13,047 nucleotides of DNA from Oscillospiraceae bacterium (GTDB lineage: Bacteria > Bacillota > Clostridia > Saccharofermentanales > Saccharofermentanaceae). How positions within the stretch are numbered: position 1 is the first letter of the stretch; each line of letters starts with the position of its first letter. Of the stretch, positions 5,858 to 12,499 are shown piece by piece. A model generated the notes under the pieces. It had not been told where the DNA came from, did not search any database, and was given only the letters and a program-made list of their open reading frames with translations. The translations under genes were made by a program, and so were the position numbers. The stretch covers positions 1 through 13,047 of the forward strand of contig CACXGG010000001.1 in NCBI GenBank assembly GCA_902767145.1, given 5' to 3'.

Positions 5858-8038
5858 TCAGGGCTTGAGGATTATATGGAAGGTGGTTCCCGATCCCAGG
5901 GAACTCTCCGCTTCTATCTCGGCACCGTGGTGGTCTATGATCGTCTTTACGATGGAAAGACCCAGACCGGTGCCTTTTATATTCTTACCTGAATTCTTAG
6001 CCCTGTAGAACCTGTCGAAGATCTTGTTGATCTCCTCCTTGGGGATACCGATACCGTTGTCAGAGATGACCACATGTACACGCTGGGATGAAGGATCGTC
6101 CTTCTCTCCCGTCCTGTAGGCGGAGATCTTGATCATGGCCTGGTCATATGTATAGTTGATGGAGTTGGAGATAAGGTTCTCGAACACCCTGCTTAGCTTC
6201 TTGGGATCGGCGTTGACGATGAGAAGGTCGTCGTCCGGGATATCCAGGGAGATATGCTTGTCCGTACCCTTGAGGTCGGTGGAGTACATCATGCACAGCT
6301 CGTCCAGGAGTTCCGCCACGGACATCTCGCAGAACTGGAATTCGGAGCTGGCATTGGATTCCATCCTGGTAAGCTCCACGATGTCGGATACGATCCTCTC
6401 CATCTGTTCTGAACGCTTGATGATATTGGTGAGATATGTAATTACCTGCTCGTCAGACATGTTCTTTCCGGCAGTCCTCAGAAGCTCTGCATAACCCCTG
6501 ATGGCAGTGATGGGAGTTCTCAGGTCATGGGATACGTTGGAGAGGACGTTCTTTCTTGCCTCTTCGTTTTCCAGGAGCTTGCTGTTTGTCTCTGTAAGGT
6601 ATTTATTTGTATCGGAGAGCTGCTTTGTCTTCTCGTCTACCAGGACCTGAAGATGTGTGGTGGTGGCATTGAGCTGCCTGTACTGGTAGACGTACTTAAA
6701 GAAGAAGAGGATCTCCACTGCTATAAGGGATATAACGAAGAATGTACTGTAAAGGGGCACTGTAAATATACCTGAAGCATCATTCATCATATTGATCATA
6801 CAGAAAGCATAGGTGATCACAGTAATGAGAGCTATGGAGGCGTTATTATCCTCCATATAGAAGAACAGGATCTTTATCAGGCATGCCACCGAAACGATGA
6901 CCGCCAGGAGTATCGAAGCTCCGATCTGATATGAGGTGCTGATCAGATCCCTGTTTACCCATTCGATGATTATGAGTATCCATCCCAGGACCATGACGAT
7001 GATATAGTCGAAGTGGAAAAGGGAGGGGGTCTTTTCTGTATCTGAATTCTGGAAAAGAGATGATATGAATCCAAAGATTATTATGCTCAGGAAGATCTGG
7101 AATACGAACTTACAGACGACTCGCTCAAGGCTCTCGAAACATATGACACGCTCATCAATGACGTTATAGAGAATGTAGGAAGTAAGTCCCATGAGCACCA
7201 CATAGAATTTGGACTTGTTCTCCAGGGTGCTGGCGATAACAAAACCTCCGATGAGAAGGATGACTACCAGGGTGCCCTGGAAGGTATACCAGATAGCCGA
7301 AAGGGCATTGAGAGTGGCGTCCTTCCTGGCGGATGCCAGGGAAGGAATGGAGGTGATGCCGGGCTTGGCGGTATCCGTCCTGCTGGAAACGGCGATCATT
7401 ATCTCAGCCTGGCCGTTGTCGTTTATGGGGACGGGAAGGCTGTCGTAACCGTCGGTAAGGCTCACGGATCCGGGGAACATGGAGTCGCCGAAAGATCCGA
7501 CATAGGCGCCGTTACAGTAAAGGTCGGCATGACCTACGATATCCGGGACATTTATGGATACATTGGGAGCGCCCTTGGCGAAAATGATCTTCATAATGTA
7601 AACGCCGCAGTTATATGTCCTTCCGTCGATATCATAATCGATAAAAGCAGGGGCGCTGTCGGTATTGTTCCAGATACAGCTGTTCCCCAGGTCGTTCCAT
7701 CCGTCCGGGCTTCCGAGGGTCACGTCGGAGGCATAGGGAATGTTAAAATGGTCATTATATCTAAAGCTGCCGCTCTTAATGTCTTCAGATGTTATGTTGG
7801 GAACGAAGCACCAGTTCTCTCCTGCATAGAGGATCACGGAACTCTCATCCATCTCGTGGGTGATAAAAAGACTTTCTGATCCGTCATCATAGGTGAGGGG
7901 GGTATTCTCCCTGGTATTCCATGTTAGATATATCTGGCTTACGAGAAGATAGATGGCAATAAAAAGAAGGGCATAGAGAAGTTTCTTGAATGCCGTGGAT
8001 TCCACATTCTGTATAGGTATCCTGTGTTTCTTTTTCAT
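5858..8038 (-). CDS. 7TM-type sensor histidine kinase
   Basis: A 726-residue membrane kinase. One N-terminal helix (about 18-38) is followed by an extracytoplasmic domain of about 205 residues (40-245) rich in beta structure, aromatics and glycine (for example NVPDIVGHADLYCNGAYVGSF), resembling a galactose-binding-like sandwich. Seven further helices (about 248-268, 277-293, 309-329, 342-360, 370-393, 400-417, 425-447) resemble a 7TMR-DISM sensor. A coiled coil (about 455-495) leads to the dimerisation helix with phospho-acceptor H504 in SHDLRTP, the N box NLISNSINY (621-629), G1 DNGIGIP (660-666), F box IFDRFYRA and G2 GTGLGL (689-694). All catalytic elements are intact. The partner is the regulator just upstream. 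The ribosome site is poor (AAGG three bases from the ATG), so synthesis may be low. The ligand is unknown. Confidence 0.95.
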   Translation of the reverse strand: MKKKHRIPIQNVESTAFKKLLYALLFIAIYLLVSQIYLTWNTRENTPLTYDDGSESLFITHEMDESSVILYAGENWCFVPNITSEDIKSGSFRYNDHFNIPYASDVTLGSPDGWNDLGNSCIWNNTDSAPAFIDYDIDGRTYNCGVYIMKIIFAKGAPNVSINVPDIVGHADLYCNGAYVGSFGDSMFPGSVSLTDGYDSLPVPINDNGQAEIMIAVSSRTDTAKPGITSIPSLASARKDATLNALSAIWYTFQGTLVVILLIGGFVIASTLENKSKFYVVLMGLTSYILYNVIDERVICFESLERVVCKFVFQIFLSIIIFGFISSLFQNSDTEKTPSLFHFDYIIVMVLGWILIIIEWVNRDLISTSYQIGASILLAVIVSVACLIKILFFYMEDNNASIALITVITYAFCMINMMNDASGIFTVPLYSTFFVISLIAVEILFFFKYVYQYRQLNATTTHLQVLVDEKTKQLSDTNKYLTETNSKLLENEEARKNVLSNVSHDLRTPITAIRGYAELLRTAGKNMSDEQVITYLTNIIKRSEQMERIVSDIVELTRMESNASSEFQFCEMSVAELLDELCMMYSTDLKGTDKHISLDIPDDDLLIVNADPKKLSRVFENLISNSINYTYDQAMIKISAYRTGEKDDPSSQRVHVVISDNGIGIPKEEINKIFDRFYRAKNSGKNIKGTGLGLSIVKTIIDHHGAEIEAESSLGSGTTFHIILKP

Positions 8039-8063
8039 AGCCTTATTCTACAATATGTATCTT

Positions 8064-8093
8064 ATAAAAGACAGCCGCCCGGAGGACGGCTGT
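8064..8093 (-). terminator. Intercistronic hairpin between regulator and kinase genes
   Basis: Stem ACAGCCG/CGGCTGT (8071-8077 and 8087-8093), loop of nine bases in which two more pairs can form. Minus-strand tail is CTTTTAT. It sits in the 85-base gap between the regulator stop and the kinase start. It may attenuate kinase expression relative to the regulator, or act as an RNA-stability element. The plus-strand tail TTTTGTTTT is also T-rich. Confidence 0.6.
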
Positions 8094-8123
8094 TTTGTTT
8101 TCCGGTTACGGATCTGTGACTTA

Positions 8124-8834
8124 TCAGAACTCACCGTGCATGCTGTTCTTAACAGGGGGATAAGCGAAGGAATATCCGATGCCCCACTCTGTCTTAACGA
8201 AGGTGATCTCGGGTGCGATCTTCTCCATCTTCTTACGCAGATAGGAGATGTTTACCATTACGAGATGGTTGTCGCATGCTGTATCGTCGCCCCATACGTG
8301 GGAATAGATCCTGGAGAAGGGAACGATAACGTTGGGTGTCTCTGCGAGAAGTCTGAGGATATCGAACTCCCTGTTGGTAAGATGTACAGGCTGGTCCTTG
8401 ATGGAGACTTCTCTTGTCTTGATATTGATCTTGAGAGGGGGGAACTCCATAAGGAATCCTTCGCTCTTAAGATTACGTCTGATGTGGGCATTTATACGAA
8501 GGCTCAACTCGGGAAGGGAATAGGGCTTTGTGATATAGTCATCGGCGCCTACCTGGAATCCCTGGATCTTATCCTCTACCTGATCTCTTGCAGTAAGGAA
8601 GATGATGGGTGCTGAAGAATATACCTGGATCCTCTGGGGAAGCTCATAAGCACTTCCGTCAGGGAGCATGACATCGAGAACGATACAGTCGAAATTATGA
8701 AGCTGGACCTTCTCCATAGTAGTAGCTACTGAAGTTGCAGTAACCACCTCATATCCTTCACTCTCGAGAAAAGCCTTGTTGATCTCGAGGATATCGGTAT
8801 CATCATCAACGAGTAAGATCTTATGCTGTGCCAC
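8124..8834 (-). CDS. OmpR/PhoB-family response regulator
   Basis: A 236-residue two-domain regulator. The receiver (about 4-118) has the acidic pocket D10-D12, phospho-acceptor D54 in FDCIVLDVMLPDG, T81 in FLTARD, Y100, and K103 in ITKPY. The winged-helix domain (about 130-228) has LTNREFDILRLLAE, RIYSHVWG, the recognition helix VMVNISYLRKKME and the hairpin WGIGYSF. The start is GTG 8834, with a strong AAAGGAGGGG ribosome site eight bases upstream. It is first in a two-gene operon with the sensor kinase, which presumably phosphorylates D54. The promoter upstream contains a dyad that could be its own operator (see the minus-strand promoter at 8878-8906). Confidence 0.96.
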   Translation of the reverse strand: MAQHKILLVDDDTDILEINKAFLESEGYEVVTATSVATTMEKVQLHNFDCIVLDVMLPDGSAYELPQRIQVYSSAPIIFLTARDQVEDKIQGFQVGADDYITKPYSLPELSLRINAHIRRNLKSEGFLMEFPPLKINIKTREVSIKDQPVHLTNREFDILRLLAETPNVIVPFSRIYSHVWGDDTACDNHLVMVNISYLRKKMEKIAPEITFVKTEWGIGYSFAYPPVKNSMHGEF

Positions 8835-8877
8835 GTCTTGCCCCTCCTTTTAGCTTGTTTCAAAATTTTGATAATTC

Positions 8878-8906
8878 ATGATACCATACGATTGAGGATT
8901 TCTCAA
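8878..8906 (-). promoter_or_regulatory. Promoter of the two-component operon with overlapping dyad
   Basis: Minus strand: TTGAGA (8906-8901), 17-bp spacer, TATCAT (8883-8878) preceded by TGG, giving both a -35 and an extended -10. The inverted repeat ATTGAG-N5-CTCAAT (8891-8907) overlaps the -35 and is a candidate operator. Confidence 0.75.
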
Positions 8907-8920
8907 TAATCCTATATGTA
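8892..8920 (+). promoter_or_regulatory. Candidate promoter of the radical SAM operon
   Basis: TTGAGG (8892-8897), 17-bp spacer, TATGTA (8915-8920) on the plus strand. Its -35 is one arm of the same dyad that overlaps the divergent regulator promoter, so one bound protein could affect both directions. Confidence 0.5.
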
Positions 8921-8949
8921 AAAAGAATATTAACAAATGGAGGAAAAGG

Positions 8950-9825
8950 TTGAGATTTTACAGTGCCAACAGCTATTTCCGGGACCGTTTCGGATGCCGG
9001 ATGTACAAGGCTTCCGTAAGCCTGGACGTGACCTGCCCCAACAGGGACGGAAAGGTTGGCACCGGTGGTTGTATCTTCTGCTCACAGGGAGGCTCCGGAG
9101 AGTTCTCGGAAGGGGCAGGAGCAACTATAGCTGAGCGCATCGATGAGGCCATCCAAAAGGTATCCTCCAAGATCGATGATGACACCGGGATCATAGCCTA
9201 CTTCCAGAGCTTCACCAATACATACTGCAAGGCCTCATATCTTGACGATGTGCTGGAGCAGGCCTTTTCCCATCCCAGAGTGAAGGCGGTGTCCCTGGGT
9301 ACCAGGCCCGACTGCCTGCCGGAGGACATAATGAAGGTCCTGGAAAAGTACAGCAGCAGATACCCGGTATTTGTGGAGCTGGGACTTCAGACCTCAAATG
9401 ATGAAACGGCCCTCTGGTTCAACAGATGCTACAGGACAGAGATCTATGATGCTGCGGTAAAGCGCCTCAAGGCCATAGGAGTGAACGTCATAACACATAT
9501 CATCTTCGGACTTAAAGGTGAGAGCGTTGAGGATATGATGGAGAGCGTCAGGCACGCTGTAAGAGCAGGAACTGACGGGGTGAAGTTCACATGCCTTTAT
9601 GTCCTTGAGGGGACGGGGCTGTATGAAGAGTATAAAGAGGGCAGGATTGATTTGCTCTCCCGCGAAGAGTATTTTGATATTGTGGAAAAGGCCCTGGAGG
9701 AGCTGCCCCGGGAGATAGTGGTCCACAGGCTCACGGGAGACGGCCCCAAGAAGATCCTTGTGGGTCCTTCATGGACAAAGAATAAAAGAGACGTTATCAA
9801 TTACATAAACAGAAGGTTCGGGTGA
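8950..9825 (+). CDS. TIGR01212/YhcC-like radical SAM protein
   Basis: A 291-residue radical SAM enzyme. Near the N-terminus, cysteines C29, C41 and C44 (TCPNRDGKVGTGGCIFC) form the atypically spaced 4Fe-4S motif of the TIGR01212 family, whose E. coli member is YhcC. Other landmarks are FQSFTNTYC (88-96), the conserved GTRPDCLPE (117-125), VELGLQTSND (142-151), THIIFGLKGE and the C-terminal HRLTGDGP. These proteins are expected to cleave S-adenosylmethionine to a 5'-deoxyadenosyl radical; the physiological substrate is not known to me. The start is TTG 8950 with GGAGG six bases upstream; the ATG at 8937 is in another frame. A small membrane-protein gene follows after four bases, forming an operon. 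Confidence 0.93.
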   Translation: MRFYSANSYFRDRFGCRMYKASVSLDVTCPNRDGKVGTGGCIFCSQGGSGEFSEGAGATIAERIDEAIQKVSSKIDDDTGIIAYFQSFTNTYCKASYLDDVLEQAFSHPRVKAVSLGTRPDCLPEDIMKVLEKYSSRYPVFVELGLQTSNDETALWFNRCYRTEIYDAAVKRLKAIGVNVITHIIFGLKGESVEDMMESVRHAVRAGTDGVKFTCLYVLEGTGLYEEYKEGRIDLLSREEYFDIVEKALEELPREIVVHRLTGDGPKKILVGPSWTKNKRDVINYINRRFG

Positions 9826-9829
9826 TCTT

Positions 9830-10189
9830 ATGAAGAAGTATATTTCGGAATATATAAGAGAGATAGAACTTTATATGGCTCATGAGATGGAGAAGGATGA
9901 TCTTTCCGGGATGGATGAGAAGATCTCCGAGTTCGAGACTAAGATCTCCTACTTCCAGCATGAGAGGCTCATCCACCTGATCGTAACGGTCCTTTTCGCA
10001 ATACTTGAGATCATGGCCGTCTTTATGATCATGGTTGCCCCTTCCGCACCGGCTGTCCTTTTGTGCATTATGTTCCTCGTTTTGCTGGTTCCCTATGTAA
10101 TGCATTATTACTTTCTCGAGAACAGCGTCCAGAAGATGTATAAGATGAGGGATAAGATGAAGGAAATAAGACGCTCTTTTAATAAATAA
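9830..10189 (+). CDS. Small two-helix membrane protein, function unknown
   Basis: A 119-residue protein without a recognised family. A charged, helical N-terminus of about 45 residues (ISEYIREIELYMAHEMEKDDLSGMDEKISEFETKISYF) is followed by two membrane helices (about 45-66 and 70-93) joined by a very short turn. A basic C-terminal helix (MYKMRDKMKEIRRSFNK) ends it. Both tails would be on the same side, probably cytoplasmic given the basic C-terminus. The start is ATG 9830, four bases after the radical SAM stop; the ribosome site is weak (GGGTGA), which suggests translational coupling. Co-transcription is the only hint about its role. Confidence 0.8.
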   Translation: MKKYISEYIREIELYMAHEMEKDDLSGMDEKISEFETKISYFQHERLIHLIVTVLFAILEIMAVFMIMVAPSAPAVLLCIMFLVLLVPYVMHYYFLENSVQKMYKMRDKMKEIRRSFNK

Positions 10190-10190
10190 G

Positions 10191-10217
10191 AAAAAAGGGA
10201 TGACATATAGTCATCCC
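10191..10217 (-). terminator. Hairpin with T-tail facing the minus strand
   Basis: Perfect 8-bp stem GGGATGAC/GTCATCCC (10197-10204 and 10210-10217), five-base loop. The T6 tail exists only on the minus strand (A6 at 10191-10196 on plus). On plus it follows the radical SAM operon but lacks a U-run, so it is a weak plus terminator at best. CCGCACA (10216-10222) and TGTGCGG (10251-10257) form a further loose inverted repeat just downstream. Confidence 0.7.
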
Positions 10218-10308
10218 GCACAACATATTCATTATATCACGGCTGATTTTTGTGCGGTATTGATAAAATGCACAATTAGATGAATATCTATTTGTTCCTA
10301 AAGCGAGA

Positions 10309-10336
10309 TTGTAACTTGTTTGTCACATGATATTAT
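10309..10336 (+). promoter_or_regulatory. Promoter of the large non-coding RNA
   Basis: TTGTAA (10309-10314), 16-bp spacer, TATTAT (10331-10336) preceded by TGA, an extended -10. The predicted start (about 10342-10344) coincides with the first base of the RNA's closing helix, which supports both calls. The AT-rich 10218-10308 stretch before it holds only small inverted repeats. Confidence 0.78.
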
Positions 10337-10341
10337 AGAAG

Positions 10342-10971
10342 TAGCTCCAGGGAATGCTGAAAGCAAGAGCATTCAGACACGGAGGCCGCCTCGATCGGAC
10401 GAGCGGAGTGCAGGGTAGAACCAAAGGTGTTGAAAGGGTCTTAGGATCTGACAGTTGACCGGAGGCGAAGCCGAAGAAACGAACCGGAAGCTTGGTGCCT
10501 GGCACATGTAGTGAGGGGATACGGAACAGAAGCTTTGGGAAGATGGAGGAGATACGAGCACAGCGATTGACGGAGCGGTACCGCCGCTTACAAGTCGCAG
10601 TTGTAACAGATTAGTTGATTCGGATTATCGATCCGCGAGCGGATGAGATGTCATCGCCGACAGGTAGATTCCGAGGCGCGACGGATGTTACATCGGTTCG
10701 TGCAAACCGAGTAGCCGGTATTGCTTACGACAGCAGGTCTTGATATTTCGGAAGCCTGACGGTAAGCGGAGAAGCAGATTTGAATATGCGGTGAATGGGA
10801 GACATGAGTTGCACGGTGTGAGGTTTGAGTCGCAGCAGTCAAGTGGTCGTTGCGATCTCGGTAAGAGCTCGTGGAGTTGGCGAAAGGGTGCCGGTGGTTT
10901 GAGTGATCGTGGTGAGGTTCGCTGGAGCTATTTAATTAAAGGAGGTTGTCTCATTGGACAGCCTCCTTTTT
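10342..10971 (+). ncRNA. Large structured non-coding RNA, about 590 nt plus terminator
   Basis: No credible reading frame exists over about 630 bases, yet the region has its own promoter and terminator and is strongly structured. The ends pair perfectly: TAGCTCCAG (10342-10350) with CTGGAGCTA (10922-10930), closing one domain. Visible internal helices include GAATGCT/AGCATTC (10352-10374), CCG-CTCG/CGAG-CGG with one bulge (10386-10404), AGCGG/CCGCT (10574-10588), TTACAA/TTGTAA (10588-10606), CGGAT/ATCCG (10621-10635), CGGTT/AACCG (10694-10709), TGCT/AGCA (10722-10735) and an 8-pair helix GTCGCAGC/GTTGCGAT with two wobbles (10829-10856). It lacks the hallmarks I know for RNase P RNA, tmRNA, 6S, SRP RNA or group I/II introns. 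Length and closed architecture resemble ROOL, OLE or GOLLD-class ornate RNAs, with ROOL my first guess; the class is not assignable by eye. Confidence 0.8.
10938..10971. terminator. Strong terminator of the RNA, also usable by hpt
   Basis: Stem of 13 pairs: AAAGGAGGTTGTC (10938-10950) with GACAGCCTCCTTT (10957-10969), one wobble, loop TCATTG, T-run to 10971. On the minus strand the stem is followed by a T/A-rich tail, so it can also end the convergent hpt transcript, whose stop is at 10979. Confidence 0.9.
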
Positions 10972-10978
10972 GTATGTC

Positions 10979-11527
10979 TTATTCTTTCTTCTTGAGTTCA
11001 GCGATATAGGGGATATTCCTTCCTATCTCCTTGGCATCCAGCCCGTATCCTATGAGCCAGCTGTCATTGATCTCGAACCCGTAATACTTGACCGGGATGG
11101 TGGTCAGGAGCCTGTTGGGATTCAGCAGCATGGTGCAGAGGTTTATATCCTTCGGCTGCTTTGACTCAAGGTTTGATATGAGATAGGCAGTGGTAAGGCC
11201 TGTCCTTATGACATCCTCCACGATGAGCACATGCTTGTCCGTGATATCGATATCTATATCCTTGGTGATACGTACTACACCTGTCTTGGATGTGGTGTCG
11301 GGGATGTTTCCGAATCCGATCATATCGATCTTGATGGGAAGGTCTATGGCCCTGGTGAGATCTGAGAAGAAATAGAGGGAACCCTTGATGACTCCGATGA
11401 CGATGAGTTCCTCACCCTTATAATCCTCAGTGATCTGCTTTCCTAATTCCAATACCCTGTTCCTGATGACTGTCTCATCATAGACAGTCCTGTTAATATC
11501 GATCGAATCTCCAAGGATAAGTGACAT
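10979..11527 (-). CDS. hpt: Divergent hypoxanthine phosphoribosyltransferase-like protein
   Basis: 182 residues, type I PRTase of the HPRT family, which normally makes IMP/GMP from hypoxanthine/guanine and PRPP. Family features present: VIGVIKGSLYFFSDL (K49), GVVRITKDID after the flexible loop, the metal-binding E104-D105 in VLIVEDV, K147 in VKYYGFEI, and the purine/pyrophosphate end GYGLDAKEIGRNIPYI (D164, R170). Odd features: the catalytic-loop Asp normally in EDxxDTG is Arg108 (EDVIRTG, AGG codon), and the flexible-loop Ser-Tyr dipeptide aligns with Asn74-Ile75. Length is normal, so this is a divergent member and not a fragment. ATG 11527 has GGAGG six bases upstream; ATG 11530 is possible. 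It follows the kinase/nuclease gene by two bases. Confidence 0.85.
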   Translation of the reverse strand: MSLILGDSIDINRTVYDETVIRNRVLELGKQITEDYKGEELIVIGVIKGSLYFFSDLTRAIDLPIKIDMIGFGNIPDTTSKTGVVRITKDIDIDITDKHVLIVEDVIRTGLTTAYLISNLESKQPKDINLCTMLLNPNRLLTTIPVKYYGFEINDSWLIGYGLDAKEIGRNIPYIAELKKKE

Positions 11528-11529
11528 CA

Positions 11530-12468
11530 TCAACCTCCGAACTGCTTAAGCCTTTCCACCAGATCGTGGAAATCCTTCTTGTAGACTATCTTGACAGTGG
11601 TGCCCGGATAGAGTTCCATTACCATGCGGGCCTTCTTGTTCTTCTTGGTGACATATTTCTGGTCCATAGTGGTGAGCTCCAGATAGATATTGAACTTGGG
11701 GAGGTAGAAGTCGGGAGAAAAAGCCATCTTGATATTTCCCTCTGCATCCCACTCGATGGGGAAGGTCTTGGGCTCATACATCCATTCGATGCCGTACATA
11801 TCAAGTATCCTGGCAAACTCCTCCTCCGTGGGGTTCTTGAACACCGGAGTCTCTGACTGGTGGTCTATGGAATCGTTGCTGTCTGTTTCCTTTGTTATCA
11901 TTATGCGGCGGTCGTGCTTTTCGCACAGTGAGAGGATGGAAGACGCAGCCTCCTCCACGGAGATCCTGTCTGTATTTATGCTCAGGTCATAAAGCTCAGG
12001 GGAGTTCAGGTCCACTTCAAAGAGGTTGCTTACGAATCTCTTATGCTTCCTGTCTCCGATGGCGATGGTGGACAGGGCGTCCTCCATGCTTATATTGAAC
12101 TGTCTTGAGATACGTGCCGCCCTGGTGTCCTCGTCGGCATATACCCTTACGCTCACTGTATCTGGATCGTCCTTCAGGATAACGCAGCCCCCCAGGCCTT
12201 TTATGATGACATTATCGTTGTTCTCGGCGATCTCCTTTATCTTGGAGACAAGGATATCCTTATATGTGATCTTACTGCCGGGTACCGGTGTCAGGAAGAA
12301 CTTGGCACTCTCGTTCAGCTTCTCTATGGTCTCTTCAGGCTGGTCGTCAAAAAAATGCTCCAGGGCATGTTCTCTGGATATGATCTCACAGCCCAGTTTC
12401 TCGCTGAGATACGAAGCCAGTTCGTCGCCTAGACTGCCGCTCTGCCTGGATATAGTGATAACTGCCAT
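11530..12468 (-). CDS. Cytidylate-kinase-like domain fused to PD-(D/E)XK-like domain
   Basis: 312 residues in two parts. Residues 1-185 match the cytidylate-kinase-like family: VITISRQSGSLGDELASYLSEKLGCEIISRE in place of a classical P-loop, IIKGLGGCVIL (88-98), VRVYADEDTRAARI (107-120) and DLSINTDRISVEEA (161-174). A linker (186-212) leads to a domain of about 100 residues: EEEFARILDMYGIEWMYEP (216-233), FSPDFYLPKFNIYLELTT (250-267), VTKKNKKARMV and VKIVYKKDF. PD252-253, E264 and K275/K276 are placed as in PD-(D/E)XK nucleases, with Thr at the usual Lys position of ExK. The ribosome site is GGGGG six bases upstream. It is first in an operon with the HPRT-like gene. Substrate and nuclease activity are unproven. 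Confidence 0.85.
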   Translation of the reverse strand: MAVITISRQSGSLGDELASYLSEKLGCEIISREHALEHFFDDQPEETIEKLNESAKFFLTPVPGSKITYKDILVSKIKEIAENNDNVIIKGLGGCVILKDDPDTVSVRVYADEDTRAARISRQFNISMEDALSTIAIGDRKHKRFVSNLFEVDLNSPELYDLSINTDRISVEEAASSILSLCEKHDRRIMITKETDSNDSIDHQSETPVFKNPTEEEFARILDMYGIEWMYEPKTFPIEWDAEGNIKMAFSPDFYLPKFNIYLELTTMDQKYVTKKNKKARMVMELYPGTTVKIVYKKDFHDLVERLKQFGG

Positions 12469-12499
12469 TATTGCCCCCGAAGCTTCTTCTTATATACTG

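Noticed and set aside
7986..8615. 209-codon plus-strand open frame opposite the response regulator
   Set aside because: Antisense shadow of a well-supported gene; no family resemblance and no ribosome site.
10570..10590. T-box-like string around GCGGTACCGC
   Set aside because: Resembles part of a T-box antiterminator only superficially; no specifier stem, no T-box consensus and no tRNA-synthetase or amino-acid gene downstream.
10342..10930. RNase P RNA, tmRNA, or intron as identity of the large RNA
   Set aside because: The GAGGAAAGTCC-type core of RNase P, a tag frame ending in a stop with a tRNA-like end, and an intron domain V-type hairpin were looked for and not seen.
10740..11009. 89-codon plus-strand frame within the large RNA
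   Set aside because: No ribosome site, no domain, crosses the terminator at 10938-10971 and overlaps the end of hpt.
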